The notes under the pieces are model-generated. The model ran no database searches. It worked only from the letters and a program-made list of their open reading frames with translations, and had not been told where the DNA came from. This document shows, piece after piece, positions 36,712 to 45,236 of a stretch of 64,000 nucleotides of DNA; within the stretch, counting starts at the first letter, position 1, and every line of letters begins with the position of its first letter. The position numbers and the translations under genes were made by a program. Source of the stretch: Pseudomonadota bacterium (lineage in GTDB: Bacteria; Pseudomonadota; Gammaproteobacteria; Burkholderiales; Rhodocyclaceae); contig JAFEDJ010000036.1 in the NCBI GenBank assembly GCA_018241685.1, positions 1 to 64,000 of the forward strand, written 5' to 3'.

Positions 36712-37664
36712 TGCGCCGGCACCTTCAGGGTGCCCGTGGAGAGATAGCCGACGTAAATAACATTGCCATCCTTGAGCAGCCGGGCGCGGGCCAGGGGCAG
36801 CCCCTCGGGCGCGTGGCCCAGGGTGAACGATTGGCCGCCGTCCTTGCTGACGGCGATCAGACCGTTGTTGCCGACCAGGACGACCTTGCCCGACTCGTCC
36901 GCCCAGCCGCCGTTGATCGCGCTAGTCGAGGGAATTTTAACGTTGTTCCAGGTCTTGCCCCCGTCGGCCGAGCGGAAGATGTTGCCGCGCATACCGTAGG
37001 CCAGCAGGGCACCGTCGGGCAGGGCCAAGGCGCCGAAGAAGGAACCGCTGTAAGGCGCCTGGACTTCGCTCCAGGTCGTCCCGCCATCGGCGGACAGAGC
37101 CATCGTGCCCGATTCGCCGACCAGGAACAGCTTGTCCTTGGCTTCGATGACCTGGGAAATGTGCCGGTCGAAGTCTTCCTTGACGACTGTCTGCTTCTTC
37201 CAGGTCTTGCCGCCATCCGGCGACACCAAGTACATGCCGAATGCGCCGTAGGCGACGACGCTACCGTCCTTCCGGGCCAGCAGGCCGAGGATGGCATCGG
37301 TGCCGATTTCGGGCACGGGAACCGCCTGCCAGGTCGTCCCGCCATCTTCGCTGCGCAGCAGGGTTGCGCCGTGTCCGGCGGCGATGGCAACCTTGTCCCC
37401 GAGGAAAACGATACTGGTCAGCGTCCGGGTCGTCGGCGCACTCACCGCCGCCCAGGTCTTGCCATCGTCGGCGGAATGCAGCACGACACCCCGCTCGCCG
37501 ACCGCGACGAGCTTGCCGCCCGCGCTTTCGAGGTCGAACAGTGCGGTCTTGGCGGCCTTGATCTGAAGCACGGCCTTGGCCGGCTCTGCCGCCGACGAGT
37601 GTGCCGAAAGCGAAGCAATCAGGGCAAGCAGGATGCCCGGCAGAAATTTCTTCATCATAGACAT
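36708..37664 (-). CDS. YCF48/BNR-repeat beta-propeller periplasmic protein
   Basis: 318 residues with signal peptide (LPGILLALIASLSAHSSA). Asp-box repeats are plain: SADDGKTW, SEDGGTTW, SPDGGKTW, SADGGTTW and SADGGKTW at about 45-residue steps, giving a propeller like the photosystem assembly factor YCF48. In DUF1302/DUF1329/RND clusters this protein is a regular member, presumably a periplasmic scaffold between the permease and outer-membrane parts. Its stop overlaps the RND start. Confidence 0.88.
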   Translation of the reverse strand: MSMMKKFLPGILLALIASLSAHSSAAEPAKAVLQIKAAKTALFDLESAGGKLVAVGERGVVLHSADDGKTWAAVSAPTTRTLTSIVFLGDKVAIAAGHGATLLRSEDGGTTWQAVPVPEIGTDAILGLLARKDGSVVAYGAFGMYLVSPDGGKTWKKQTVVKEDFDRHISQVIEAKDKLFLVGESGTMALSADGGTTWSEVQAPYSGSFFGALALPDGALLAYGMRGNIFRSADGGKTWNNVKIPSTSAINGGWADESGKVVLVGNNGLIAVSKDGGQSFTLGHAPEGLPLARARLLKDGNVIYVGYLSTGTLKVPAQ

Positions 37665-37728
37665 TCCGGTCTAGCGGAAGAATGGAGAGGGAAAAGCGGC
37701 CCCATTCTTTCGGAGGCGTTAAGCAGGC

Positions 37729-37754
37729 GTCCCGCGCCGTCCTCGGCGCGGGAC
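37729..37754 (-). terminator. strong hairpin between DUF1329 and YCF48 genes
   Basis: Perfect 10-bp stem GTCCCGCGCC / GGCGCGGGAC with a 6-base loop. No T tract follows on the minus strand, so it is more likely an attenuator or mRNA-stabilising element that lowers expression of the YCF48-RND half than a full terminator. Confidence 0.5.
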
Positions 37755-37764
37755 GAGCCGACGA

Positions 37765-39120
37765 TTAGCGGGTGCCCCGACGGCGGATGGCATCCACCTC
37801 GAAGTCAGCCTGCTTGCCCTTCTGGTTCCACTGATAGACCGGCAACTTGCGCTCGTTGGAGATCGAGGTGACGATGAAGTTGCCGTTGACCAGGTCGGTA
37901 TTGATGAACGGCGCCTGGAACATCACGCCCGCATCGTAGGCCTGGACCAGATGGTAGGCATAGGAACGCCACAGATTGCCGCGGCCGTCGTAGCCATCCG
38001 CCAGGGCAACGGTGTTGCTGTCCTCGTCGATGTAGAAGACGCGCTTGGGCAGGACATGGGACATCCCCTGCTTCAACGTGGCCTCGACCACCCAGACGCG
38101 GTGCAGTTCATAGCGCTGCAAGTCGGCCTTGACGGTGCCCTTGTCCAGCATATCGGCATACTTCAGCGTCGGATCCTGCAGCTTGTAGGCGTTGTAGGGA
38201 ATGTAGATTTCCTTCTTGCCCACCAGCTTCCAGTCGTAGCGGTCCATCGCGCCCTGGAAGCCCCAGTAGTCGTCAGTGGTCCGCATGCCCTCGCTGCCGT
38301 CGTCCACGTTGTCGTAGGCCAGGTCCGGTGCGCGACGGACACGGCGCTGGCCGGCGTTGTAGATATAGGCGGTGCGCGAGGCGATGGTGTAGTCGACCGG
38401 ATCCTTGACCAAGTAGATGGTCCCGATCAGCGTCGCCGGCGCATCGTACAGGCCGAAGAAGGTAAAGACGTTGTTCTTCTCGCGCGGCTCCATGTTCTGG
38501 CCCTGGACCATGTCCTCGCAGAAACCGACCCGGTAGTAGTCACCGCTGGCGCGGACCGGCAGCCAGTCGCGGCAGGCCTTGTAGCCGCCGAAATACTTCG
38601 TGGTGTGGTTGTACATCGCTTCGAGACCGGTCTTCGGATTCGGGAACGGTACGCCGGGCACGTCATAGTTCTTGATGCTCATCCCTTCGAGCTTGGTCTT
38701 GCCGGCCTGGGCCTTGGTCGCGTCATAGACGGCCTGCGGGTTGGCAAAGGTCCGGTGGGTCGGATAGACATTGACGTGGAAGGTCGGGAACTTCTTGATC
38801 ATCGCCACCGTGCCGGCTGACAGCTTGTCCTTGTGCTGGTCGACGTTCTGGGCATTGATGACCAGCGTGGGCTTTTCGCCCTTGAACGGATCGATGTAGC
38901 CCATTTCCGGCTTCCAGCCTGCCGGCGGCCTGGTCAGGCCGCCGTCCCAGGCTGGGATGGTGCCGTCCTTGTTGCCGGCCTTTTCGGCGCCCGACGGGGT
39001 CAGATCCTTACCGAGCCGGTCGAGATCCGCCGCCGACATTGCCGCCAACGCTGGCGAGATACCGGCGACCGTCGCCATCAACGACGAGGCAGCGACAATC
39101 AGTTTGAATGAGGTTTTCAT
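37765..39120 (-). CDS. DUF1329 family protein
   Basis: 451 residues with signal peptide ending near SPALA. Contains TPSGAEKAGNKDGTIPAWDGGL, GLEAMYNHTTKYFGG, NAGQRRVRRAPDLAYDNV and ELHRVWVVEATLKQGMSHVLPKRVFYIDEDS. A paralogue of the 32872-34194 product. It follows the DUF1302 gene by 26 bp, the standard pairing. Both are thought to be envelope proteins; exact function is unknown. Confidence 0.87.
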   Translation of the reverse strand: MKTSFKLIVAASSLMATVAGISPALAAMSAADLDRLGKDLTPSGAEKAGNKDGTIPAWDGGLTRPPAGWKPEMGYIDPFKGEKPTLVINAQNVDQHKDKLSAGTVAMIKKFPTFHVNVYPTHRTFANPQAVYDATKAQAGKTKLEGMSIKNYDVPGVPFPNPKTGLEAMYNHTTKYFGGYKACRDWLPVRASGDYYRVGFCEDMVQGQNMEPREKNNVFTFFGLYDAPATLIGTIYLVKDPVDYTIASRTAYIYNAGQRRVRRAPDLAYDNVDDGSEGMRTTDDYWGFQGAMDRYDWKLVGKKEIYIPYNAYKLQDPTLKYADMLDKGTVKADLQRYELHRVWVVEATLKQGMSHVLPKRVFYIDEDSNTVALADGYDGRGNLWRSYAYHLVQAYDAGVMFQAPFINTDLVNGNFIVTSISNERKLPVYQWNQKGKQADFEVDAIRRRGTR

Positions 39121-39146
39121 GCTTGTCTCCGTTTATAGCTCTGTAG

Positions 39147-41012
39147 TTAAAACGCCATCGCCAGCGTGGCCGAATAGAAGCCGCGGTCGCGTAGCGGATC
39201 GTATTTGGCGTCGCGATTGAACATCGTCGCCCCCAGATCCAGGGTGTATTGCTTCTTGTAGCTGAACTTGACGCCCAGCCCGAGCGCCATCCGGTCCTCG
39301 ATGAACTGGCTGTCGACCGAGTAGCCCTTGACGTCGTGCGACCAGAACACGCTGGGCGTCACCGCCACACCGGAAAACACGTCGTTGTAGGTCACATCCA
39401 GCTTGGCCCGGTAACCCCAGGCGAAACGGCTCATGTAGCCGTCGTTGGCGCAACCGGCGGCCGTCGTGTTCATGCCGGAGGCACAGGTGTTGCCGCCGTA
39501 GCTGGGCGCGCTGCCCGGCCCGAAGATGAAGCCCCGGCCGTAGCGCAGCGCGCTCGGGTCGTTCTTGTAGTCCGGCAGGTTGTTCCACTGGAAACCGGCC
39601 TCGGCGACGAAGACGTACTGATCGCCGCCCAGCAGTTTGTTGCCGGCCTTGATGGTGTTGAACTGGAATTGAGTGACATTGGCCCGGGTATAACCGGGCA
39701 GATAGCCGCTGCCACCATTCGAGCCGGCCGCCGCACGGGCATAGTTGCCGTAAGGCCCGAACGCGATCGAAGTCCCGCCCGTTCCGGGAATCGCCCCCGC
39801 TGCGCCGAGGCCGGAATTCAGCAGGTCATTGCCGTCGACCTGCACCGGCACATTGTGCCGGGCGCTCAACTCGCCAGCCAGGGACCAGCCCAGGACATTG
39901 GTCGAAGCGCTGATGCCGAAAGCCTTGATCGCCTCCGGGTATTCCCACTTGACGTCGAACGGCATGCCGTTCCTGGCCTGGCCGTTGGCCACATTGGCAA
40001 GGGAAATCACCGGGGTACGCGAGTGGTAGCGCATGCCGTAGATGCCGAATTCGGTGTCCAGCGCATCGACATTGAAACGGTAGGCCGCGCCGAACTGCCC
40101 GGAATCGCTGGGCTTGTCGGCATCGATGGTGTGCACGTAGGCGCCGAGCGGCGTCGCGACGTTCTGGCTGGCGCCGGGCACCAGGGAAATCGCGTTGTCG
40201 CAGGCGCCCGGCTTGCGGGAAATGTTGCTGACCGCGACAGACCAGTAATTGCCGCAGCTGACGTCCAGCGGGGTGTTCTTGTACTGGAGTTGGTAGAAGA
40301 CTTCCAAGCTGCCGAACGAACCCAGGCTCTGGTTGGCGTAGACGATCGGAACCGGCAGGAAGACCTCCTTCAGCTGGGCCCCCGGCTTGTGGAAGGATGG
40401 CACGTCGATCGGGTTGATCTGGTTCAGGCCCTGGATGAACAGGCTCTCGCCCCAGTTCACCACCTGGTTGCCCAGGCGCATCTGCATCGGTTTGCCAGCG
40501 ATATCCCACGTGTCATAGACATAGGCATCCAGCAGGTAGACGCCGTCGAACTGGTTCAATTTTTCGAAGCCGTTGTCGCTCAACGCTTCGTTCCGGTAAC
40601 CGTTGTTCTGGTTGCCGAAATGCACCTTCTGCTGGTTCAGCGTGTAGTCGTACCAGGCCTTTGCCCGCACGAGAGCACCCATGTCGCCCTTTTGTACCTG
40701 CACTTCAGTGATCCACTTGAACAAGGTCGTGAACTGGTCGCCCTTCTTGTAGTTCACATTGCCTTCGTCCACCGTGTTCGGCGCCCGTCCGCCCGACAGG
40801 CCGGCGCCGGCTCCGCTGGCAGCCGAATACAGATCCTTGTCCGGATTGCCTGCACGCCAGGCCGTACCCAGCGACATGGAGTTTTGCCAACTACCGTGCC
40901 AGCCGTCGCCAAATTCGAAATCGACGGCATTTGCCTGCCCGGAGAATGCCGCAGCCAGGGCTGCAGCAATGCCAGTTACAACCAGTCCCGCTCTTCCTTT
41001 TTTTGTGTTCAC
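39147..41012 (-). CDS. DUF1302 family outer-membrane beta-barrel protein
   Basis: 621 residues with signal peptide (VVTGIAAALAAAFSGQANA). Mature part starts VDFEFGDGWHGSWQNSMSLG and contains LGNQVVNWGESLFIQGLNQINP, a hallmark of DUF1302, before barrel strands that end in FYSATLAMAF with a C-terminal phenylalanine. It heads the DUF1302-DUF1329-YCF48-RND-DUF1329 run. Likely an outer-membrane channel or receptor for a hydrophobic substrate (inference from context). Confidence 0.88.
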   Translation of the reverse strand: MNTKKGRAGLVVTGIAAALAAAFSGQANAVDFEFGDGWHGSWQNSMSLGTAWRAGNPDKDLYSAASGAGAGLSGGRAPNTVDEGNVNYKKGDQFTTLFKWITEVQVQKGDMGALVRAKAWYDYTLNQQKVHFGNQNNGYRNEALSDNGFEKLNQFDGVYLLDAYVYDTWDIAGKPMQMRLGNQVVNWGESLFIQGLNQINPIDVPSFHKPGAQLKEVFLPVPIVYANQSLGSFGSLEVFYQLQYKNTPLDVSCGNYWSVAVSNISRKPGACDNAISLVPGASQNVATPLGAYVHTIDADKPSDSGQFGAAYRFNVDALDTEFGIYGMRYHSRTPVISLANVANGQARNGMPFDVKWEYPEAIKAFGISASTNVLGWSLAGELSARHNVPVQVDGNDLLNSGLGAAGAIPGTGGTSIAFGPYGNYARAAAGSNGGSGYLPGYTRANVTQFQFNTIKAGNKLLGGDQYVFVAEAGFQWNNLPDYKNDPSALRYGRGFIFGPGSAPSYGGNTCASGMNTTAAGCANDGYMSRFAWGYRAKLDVTYNDVFSGVAVTPSVFWSHDVKGYSVDSQFIEDRMALGLGVKFSYKKQYTLDLGATMFNRDAKYDPLRDRGFYSATLAMAF

Positions 41013-41087
41013 TTACGTCTCCTCTTTGGTTTGTCCGACTCGTCTTACCTCATTGCAGAGACCTTTCCCGATCCCAGTGTGATATTA

Positions 41088-41101
41088 ATTTGCATGCGTA
41101 C
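41088..41101 (-). promoter_or_regulatory. operator-like motif upstream of the envelope module
   Basis: Minus-strand GTACGCATGCAAAT matches the GTAYGC-nn-GCRWAY form of the shared motif. It lies 75-90 bp before the DUF1302 start. More diverged than the other sites. Confidence 0.4.
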
Positions 41102-41175
41102 TATAGTCATGAATACAATTTTATTGTTATGCCCGGCCCAGGACATTTCGAACCGGGGTCTTGTTCGCTCCAGCG

Positions 41176-42342
41176 TCAGTAGGACTTGGGCAACTCCAGC
41201 ACCTTCTCGGCGATGAAGCACAGGATCAGTTGCTCGGTAATCGGGGCCAGGCGGGTCACCGTGACCTCGCGCAACAGCCGCTCGACGTGGTATTCCTTGG
41301 CGTAGCCGAAGCCGCCGTGGGTCATCACGGCCTGCAGGCACGAGTCGTAGCCGGCCCGGGCGCCGAGGAACTTCGCGGTATTTGCTTCGGCGCCGCAGGG
41401 CTTCTCGTTGTCGTAGAGCCAGGCCGCCTTCATCGCCATCAGCCAGGCCGCCTCGAGGGCCATCCAGCGTTCGGCCAGCGGGTGCTGGATACCCTGGTTC
41501 TGGCCGATCGGACGATCGAAAACGACCCGTTCCTTGGCGTAGCGCGTCGCCCGGCGCAGGGCATCCTGACCGATACCGATGGCTTCGACGGCAATCAGGA
41601 TGCGCTCCGGATTCAGGCTGTGCAGGACATAGCTGAAGCCCTTGCCTTCGACACCGATGCGGTCCGAATCGGGAATGAACAGGTCGTCGATGAAAATGGC
41701 GTTGGAGTCGACCGCCTTGCGCCCCATCTTGGGAATCTTCTTGACCTCGATCTTGGAACGGTCGAGGTCGGTATAGAAGATAGTGATGCCGTCCGTCGGC
41801 TTGGCGCAGTCTTCGAGCTTGGTGGTGCGGGTCAGCAGCATGATCTTGTTGGCGACCTGGGCCGTCGAGGTCCACACCTTCTGCCCGCGCACGATGTAGC
41901 CGCCGGGCACGCGCTCGGCGAAAGTCTTGATCGCGGTGGTGTTCAAGCCGGCATCCGGTTCGGTAAAGCCGAAGCAGCACTGGTCCTCGCCGCTGATCAG
42001 GCGCGGAATCCAGCGTGCCTTCTGCTCGTGCGTGCCGAAGACGACGATCGGATGGGGGCCGAACAGGTTGATATGGACCGTCGAGGTCGCCGCCATCCCA
42101 CCGCCGTGCGAGGCGACCTCATGCATCATCACGGCCGCCTCGGTCACACCGAGGCCGGCGCCGCCGTACTCGGTCGGCATCGTGATGCCGAGCCATCCGG
42201 CTTCGGCCATCGCCCGGTGGAACTCGCGGGGGAATTCACCGTCCTCGTCGCGCTCCAGCCAGTATTCGTCGCCGAACTTGCGCATGACGGCCGCAATGCC
42301 GTCGCGAATGGCTTCATGATCCGAATTGCTAGTAAAGTCCAT
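41176..42342 (-). CDS. acyl-CoA dehydrogenase
   Basis: 388 residues. Motifs: MPTEYGGAGLGVTEAAVMMHE, CCFGFTEPDAGLNTTAIKT, YIVRGQKVWTSTAQVANKIML, KKIPKMGRKAVDSNAIFID and C-terminal THGGFGYAKEYHVERLLREV. It belongs to the acyl-CoA dehydrogenases often paired with MaoC and aldolase-like genes. Co-directional with the HpcH/HpaI gene (51 bp upstream) in a three-gene operon. Distinct from the enzyme at 31369, so it probably acts on a later or branched acyl-CoA. Confidence 0.92.
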   Translation of the reverse strand: MDFTSNSDHEAIRDGIAAVMRKFGDEYWLERDEDGEFPREFHRAMAEAGWLGITMPTEYGGAGLGVTEAAVMMHEVASHGGGMAATSTVHINLFGPHPIVVFGTHEQKARWIPRLISGEDQCCFGFTEPDAGLNTTAIKTFAERVPGGYIVRGQKVWTSTAQVANKIMLLTRTTKLEDCAKPTDGITIFYTDLDRSKIEVKKIPKMGRKAVDSNAIFIDDLFIPDSDRIGVEGKGFSYVLHSLNPERILIAVEAIGIGQDALRRATRYAKERVVFDRPIGQNQGIQHPLAERWMALEAAWLMAMKAAWLYDNEKPCGAEANTAKFLGARAGYDSCLQAVMTHGGFGYAKEYHVERLLREVTVTRLAPITEQLILCFIAEKVLELPKSY

Positions 42343-42393
42343 TGCTCTATCCCTTGCTGTTGTTCGTTAGGTATCCGGGCGCAGCCAGGCGCG

Positions 42394-43287
42394 TCAGAGG
42401 CCCTGGTTGCCGGACGACACGCCGGCCTGGGCCAGCGTCTTCATCGCCTGCACCAGATGCGGGCGGTCGTACATTTTTCCGTCGATACCGACGACACCGG
42501 TACCGTGAGCCTCGCTGAAGGCAGCAACGATCCGGCGCGCGAAGGCGACATCCTCGGGACTCGGCGAATAGCACCGGTTGATGGTCTCGACCTGGTCCGG
42601 ATGAATCGCGATACGGCCGAGAAAGCCGCGCCGGCGCGAATTCCGGCAATCCCGCTCGAGGCCCGCCGCATCGCGGAAATCGCCATACAGCGTATCGATC
42701 GCCTGCACTTCAGCCGCGGCGCTGGCCATCAAGGCGCCGGATCGCGCCATCAGGTAAGCATGCGAAAGCTCACCGCCCTCTTCCCGGTTGCTGATCGAGC
42801 CCAGCGCTGCCGCCAGGTCTTCGGCACCCCAAGTGATGCCGACCAGGCGCGGCGGCTTCGCCGCGTAACTGGCCAGATTCAGCACCCCGGCAGCCGTCTC
42901 GGTCGCCACGACGACAAGCTTGATCGACTGTGGCGCAATCCCGGCACGCACTTCCAGCACATCCAGGTAGTGGCTCAGGCATAGCACATCGGCTGCCCCG
43001 TCGGCCTTCGGCAGCACGATACCGTCCAGCCCGTCGACCACCACGGCCGCCAGGTCTTCGAGGGCAGCAGCGGAACTCAGCGGATTGATCCGGACAAAGC
43101 CCTTCCAGGTGCGGCCCACCCGGGTGGCGGCAAGCTGCTCGGCAGCCATCGCCCGGGCCAGCGGACGCCGGCTTTCGGCCACCGAATCCTCGAGATCGAG
43201 GATCAAGGCATCCGCTTTCGAATCGACCGACTTCTGCAGCTTGCGCTGGCTATCGGCCGGCACGAAGAGCATGGAGCGCAGCATCAT
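42394..43287 (-). CDS. HpcH/HpaI aldolase / citrate lyase beta-like (CitE-like) protein
   Basis: 297 residues from ATG 43287, which overlaps the MaoC stop (ATGATG). TIM-barrel CoA-lyase marks: RSMLFVPADSQRKLQKS, ADALILDLEDSVAES, GIVLPKADGA, LVVVATETAAGVLNL, GITWGAEDLAAALG and IHPDQVETIN. Family members cleave or form malyl-, citramalyl- or similar 3-hydroxyacyl-CoA thioesters with Mg2+ held by Glu and Asp. Coupled to a MaoC hydratase, it suggests hydrate-then-cleave chemistry on an unsaturated dicarboxyl-CoA. Confidence 0.88.
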   Translation of the reverse strand: MMLRSMLFVPADSQRKLQKSVDSKADALILDLEDSVAESRRPLARAMAAEQLAATRVGRTWKGFVRINPLSSAAALEDLAAVVVDGLDGIVLPKADGAADVLCLSHYLDVLEVRAGIAPQSIKLVVVATETAAGVLNLASYAAKPPRLVGITWGAEDLAAALGSISNREEGGELSHAYLMARSGALMASAAAEVQAIDTLYGDFRDAAGLERDCRNSRRRGFLGRIAIHPDQVETINRCYSPSPEDVAFARRIVAAFSEAHGTGVVGIDGKMYDRPHLVQAMKTLAQAGVSSGNQGL

Positions 43288-43739
43288 GCCTTCGCCTCCC
43301 GCAACATCAGCGCCTGCCGGACGCAGTCGCACACCAGCTCGTCGCGCTGGTTGAACCCCTGGTGGCGGAATGTAACGATGCCCTGCTGCGGGCGCGAACG
43401 GCTCTCCCGCTTGTCGAGCACCGTGGTCACCGAACGGATGGTGTCCCCGGCAAAGACCGGCTTCGGGAATGCGACGTCAGTCATGCCGAGATTGGCCACC
43501 GTCGTCCCCAGCGTCGTGTCCTGCACGGCCAGGCCGATGACCAGGCCCAGCGTGAAAATGCTGTTGAACAAGGGCCGGCCGAACTCGGTCTCCTTGCAGT
43601 ACTCCGCATCTATATGGATCTGGGCCGGATTGTAGGTGGCGCCGCAGAACCAGAGATTCTCGGCTTCGCTCACGGTTCTTCGGATCTCGTGCTCGAAGAC
43701 CTGCCCGGGTTCCAGTTGATCGAAAAATTTGCCAGCCAT
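43284..43739 (-). CDS. MaoC-family dehydratase
   Basis: 151 residues. ATYNPAQIHIDAEYCKETEFGRPLF is the hydratase motif, with N-terminal FFDQLEPGQVFEHEIRRTVSEAEN. It resembles mesaconyl-CoA-hydratase-like MaoC proteins, which supply substrate to CitE-like lyases; the lyase gene overlaps it directly. First gene of a three-gene operon whose promoter region contains a long palindrome. Confidence 0.87.
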   Translation of the reverse strand: MAGKFFDQLEPGQVFEHEIRRTVSEAENLWFCGATYNPAQIHIDAEYCKETEFGRPLFNSIFTLGLVIGLAVQDTTLGTTVANLGMTDVAFPKPVFAGDTIRSVTTVLDKRESRSRPQQGIVTFRHQGFNQRDELVCDCVRQALMLREAKA

Positions 43740-43763
43740 TGTCGAAGCTCCGCTCAGTGGTCT

Positions 43764-43802
43764 ATACGGTCAATGCATTGACCGTATGCTAGCAAACCGT
43801 AT
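43764..43802. promoter_or_regulatory. operator cluster: 24-bp perfect palindrome, shared motif and third half-site
   Basis: A perfect 24-bp palindrome (43764-43787) has outer arms ATACGGT / ACCGTAT around CAATGCATTG. It runs into the shared motif GTATGCTAGCAAAC (43784-43797), then a third ACCGTAT at 43796-43802. It lies 25-63 bp before the MaoC start, where a repressor site is expected. Confidence 0.65.
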
Positions 43803-43830
43803 ATTTAATTACAACATTCCGATTTCGATT

Positions 43831-43898
43831 TGCCGCTCCTGCCGGCAAGGTCGAATCCTGGCTTTCAAAAAGCCCGACCTTGCCCGGCAGGAGTGGCA
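43831..43898 (-). terminator. long near-perfect hairpin after the ABC-binding-protein gene
   Basis: Arms of 23-24 nt (TGCCGCTCCTGCC... and ...GGCAGGAGTGGCA) pair with one mismatch and one bulge. The loop holds a second perfect stem GGCTTT / AAAGCC. On the minus strand it follows the stop at 43947 by about 50 bp and contains GGGCTTTTT, so termination of the preceding operon is likely. Confidence 0.6.
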
Positions 43899-43946
43899 AA
43901 CGGGCTGCCCTGACGGCCGGCGAAAAGGCCGTCCCAGGCATAGCTT

Positions 43947-45161
43947 TCAACGCAATACCCGGCCCTCGCCATTGATGATCGTGACGTCCACGAACTGGGA
44001 ACCTTGCCGGGCACCAGGCCGATAGGAGACGACATAGCCTCCCAGGTCGATCGGCGAACGCTCCAGTGCCGCCACCAGGTCGTCGGGCGTGGGGTTCGCG
44101 CCCGATCGCCGCAGCGCCTCGAGCGCCACCCTCGCGGTGATATAGCCTTCGAGCCCGAAATACGAAGGCTGGGCCAGGGGATTGAGGGCCTTGATGGCGC
44201 GCACGTAGTCCCCGGTAATCTTGACGGTGTCGTTCCACGGATAGGGCGTGACCTGGGAAACGATCACCCCTTTGGCGCCCTGGACACCCAGTTCATCGAT
44301 CAGGAGATCGGCGCCGACCAGCGACACCGTCGCGAACTGCATGGGCAAATTCATTTTCTTGAAGGCCCGGATATAGGCGGCCGCAGGCTTGTGTGTCGCC
44401 AGGAGGATCAACATCTGCGGCGCAGTGTCGGCGACTTGTTTCACCATGCCTTGCTGCGCACCCTTGTTCGGATCGAAGGCGAGCGCCATGGCCGGGGCCA
44501 GCCGGTGTTTCTTCAGTGCCTCGATCACCCCGTCTAGCCCTGCCCTGCCGAACGAGTCGTCCTGATACAGCACGCCTATCCTCGAAATTGCGAGCGGCAC
44601 GACGTGGTCGACAATGACCTCCAGTTCCTTTTCCACCGAGGCGCGTGTGCTGAAAGCGTATCGCCCGGGCTTTAAATGCAGGGAGCCGACCCCCGTCGTC
44701 ACGCCAATCAATGGAACGCCGGCCGTGCTGAATGCCTGCACCGCCTCGGCGGCACGCGGGGAGCCGAAGAACCCGACCAGGGAAAGGACTTTTTCTTCGT
44801 TGATCAGCTTTCTCATATTGGCCAGGGTGCGTTCGGCCTCGTAAGCATCGTCGAGGCTGATCAGCTCGATTTTTCTCCCCCTGACCCCGCCCTCGGCATT
44901 CACCTGGGAAAAGCAGGCCAGTACGCCGTCGCGCAACGCCGTTCCATGGGCCTCGACCGGTCCGCTCAGCGGTACCGACATGCCGAGCTTGATGGGCTTC
45001 GCCGCATCCTTGCCATTCGCCGCTGCGGCTACCTGCTGAGATGTGCCGGCAGCAATCACCGAGGCAGCCAGCAATGCACGCGCCAAAGCCCGACGAACAC
45101 ACTGGAAAAATCCCCATCCCCATTCTTTGCCGACGAGCATGCCTGTCCTTGCGCTGTCCAT
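43947..45161 (-). CDS. ABC transporter substrate-binding protein (leucine/branched-chain type)
   Basis: 404 residues with a long N-terminus followed by a signal segment (ALLAASVIAAGTSQQVAAAA); a later ATG at 45140 is possible. Mature marks: IKLGMSVPLSGPVEAHGTALRDGV, VRGRKIELISLDDAYEAERTLANM and FYD-less but typical RIGVLYQDDSFGRAGLDGV. The Peripla_BP_6/LivK family binds amino acids or aromatic and aliphatic acids. No permease or ATPase genes are adjacent, so it is an orphan, perhaps working with a remote transporter or a sensor. Confidence 0.86.
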   Translation of the reverse strand: MDSARTGMLVGKEWGWGFFQCVRRALARALLAASVIAAGTSQQVAAAANGKDAAKPIKLGMSVPLSGPVEAHGTALRDGVLACFSQVNAEGGVRGRKIELISLDDAYEAERTLANMRKLINEEKVLSLVGFFGSPRAAEAVQAFSTAGVPLIGVTTGVGSLHLKPGRYAFSTRASVEKELEVIVDHVVPLAISRIGVLYQDDSFGRAGLDGVIEALKKHRLAPAMALAFDPNKGAQQGMVKQVADTAPQMLILLATHKPAAAYIRAFKKMNLPMQFATVSLVGADLLIDELGVQGAKGVIVSQVTPYPWNDTVKITGDYVRAIKALNPLAQPSYFGLEGYITARVALEALRRSGANPTPDDLVAALERSPIDLGGYVVSYRPGARQGSQFVDVTIINGEGRVLR

Positions 45162-45236
45162 CCCGCCTCCCTTGAGCCCGTTTGATTTTTCCGGGGGTGA
45201 CGAGAGTCAGGAAAACTCGTCATGCCGGATCCCTCG

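Noticed and set aside
35410..36747. 445-residue plus-strand open frame
   Set aside because: Antisense to the RND permease gene; low-complexity His/Asp/Arg-rich translation.
39249..41216. 655-residue plus-strand open frame
   Set aside because: Antisense to the DUF1302 gene; composition is rich in Arg, Val and Gly without family resemblance, as expected of a GC-rich shadow frame.
41161..42984. 607-residue plus-strand open frame
   Set aside because: Antisense to the acyl-CoA dehydrogenase and HpcH/HpaI genes with no recognisable domain.
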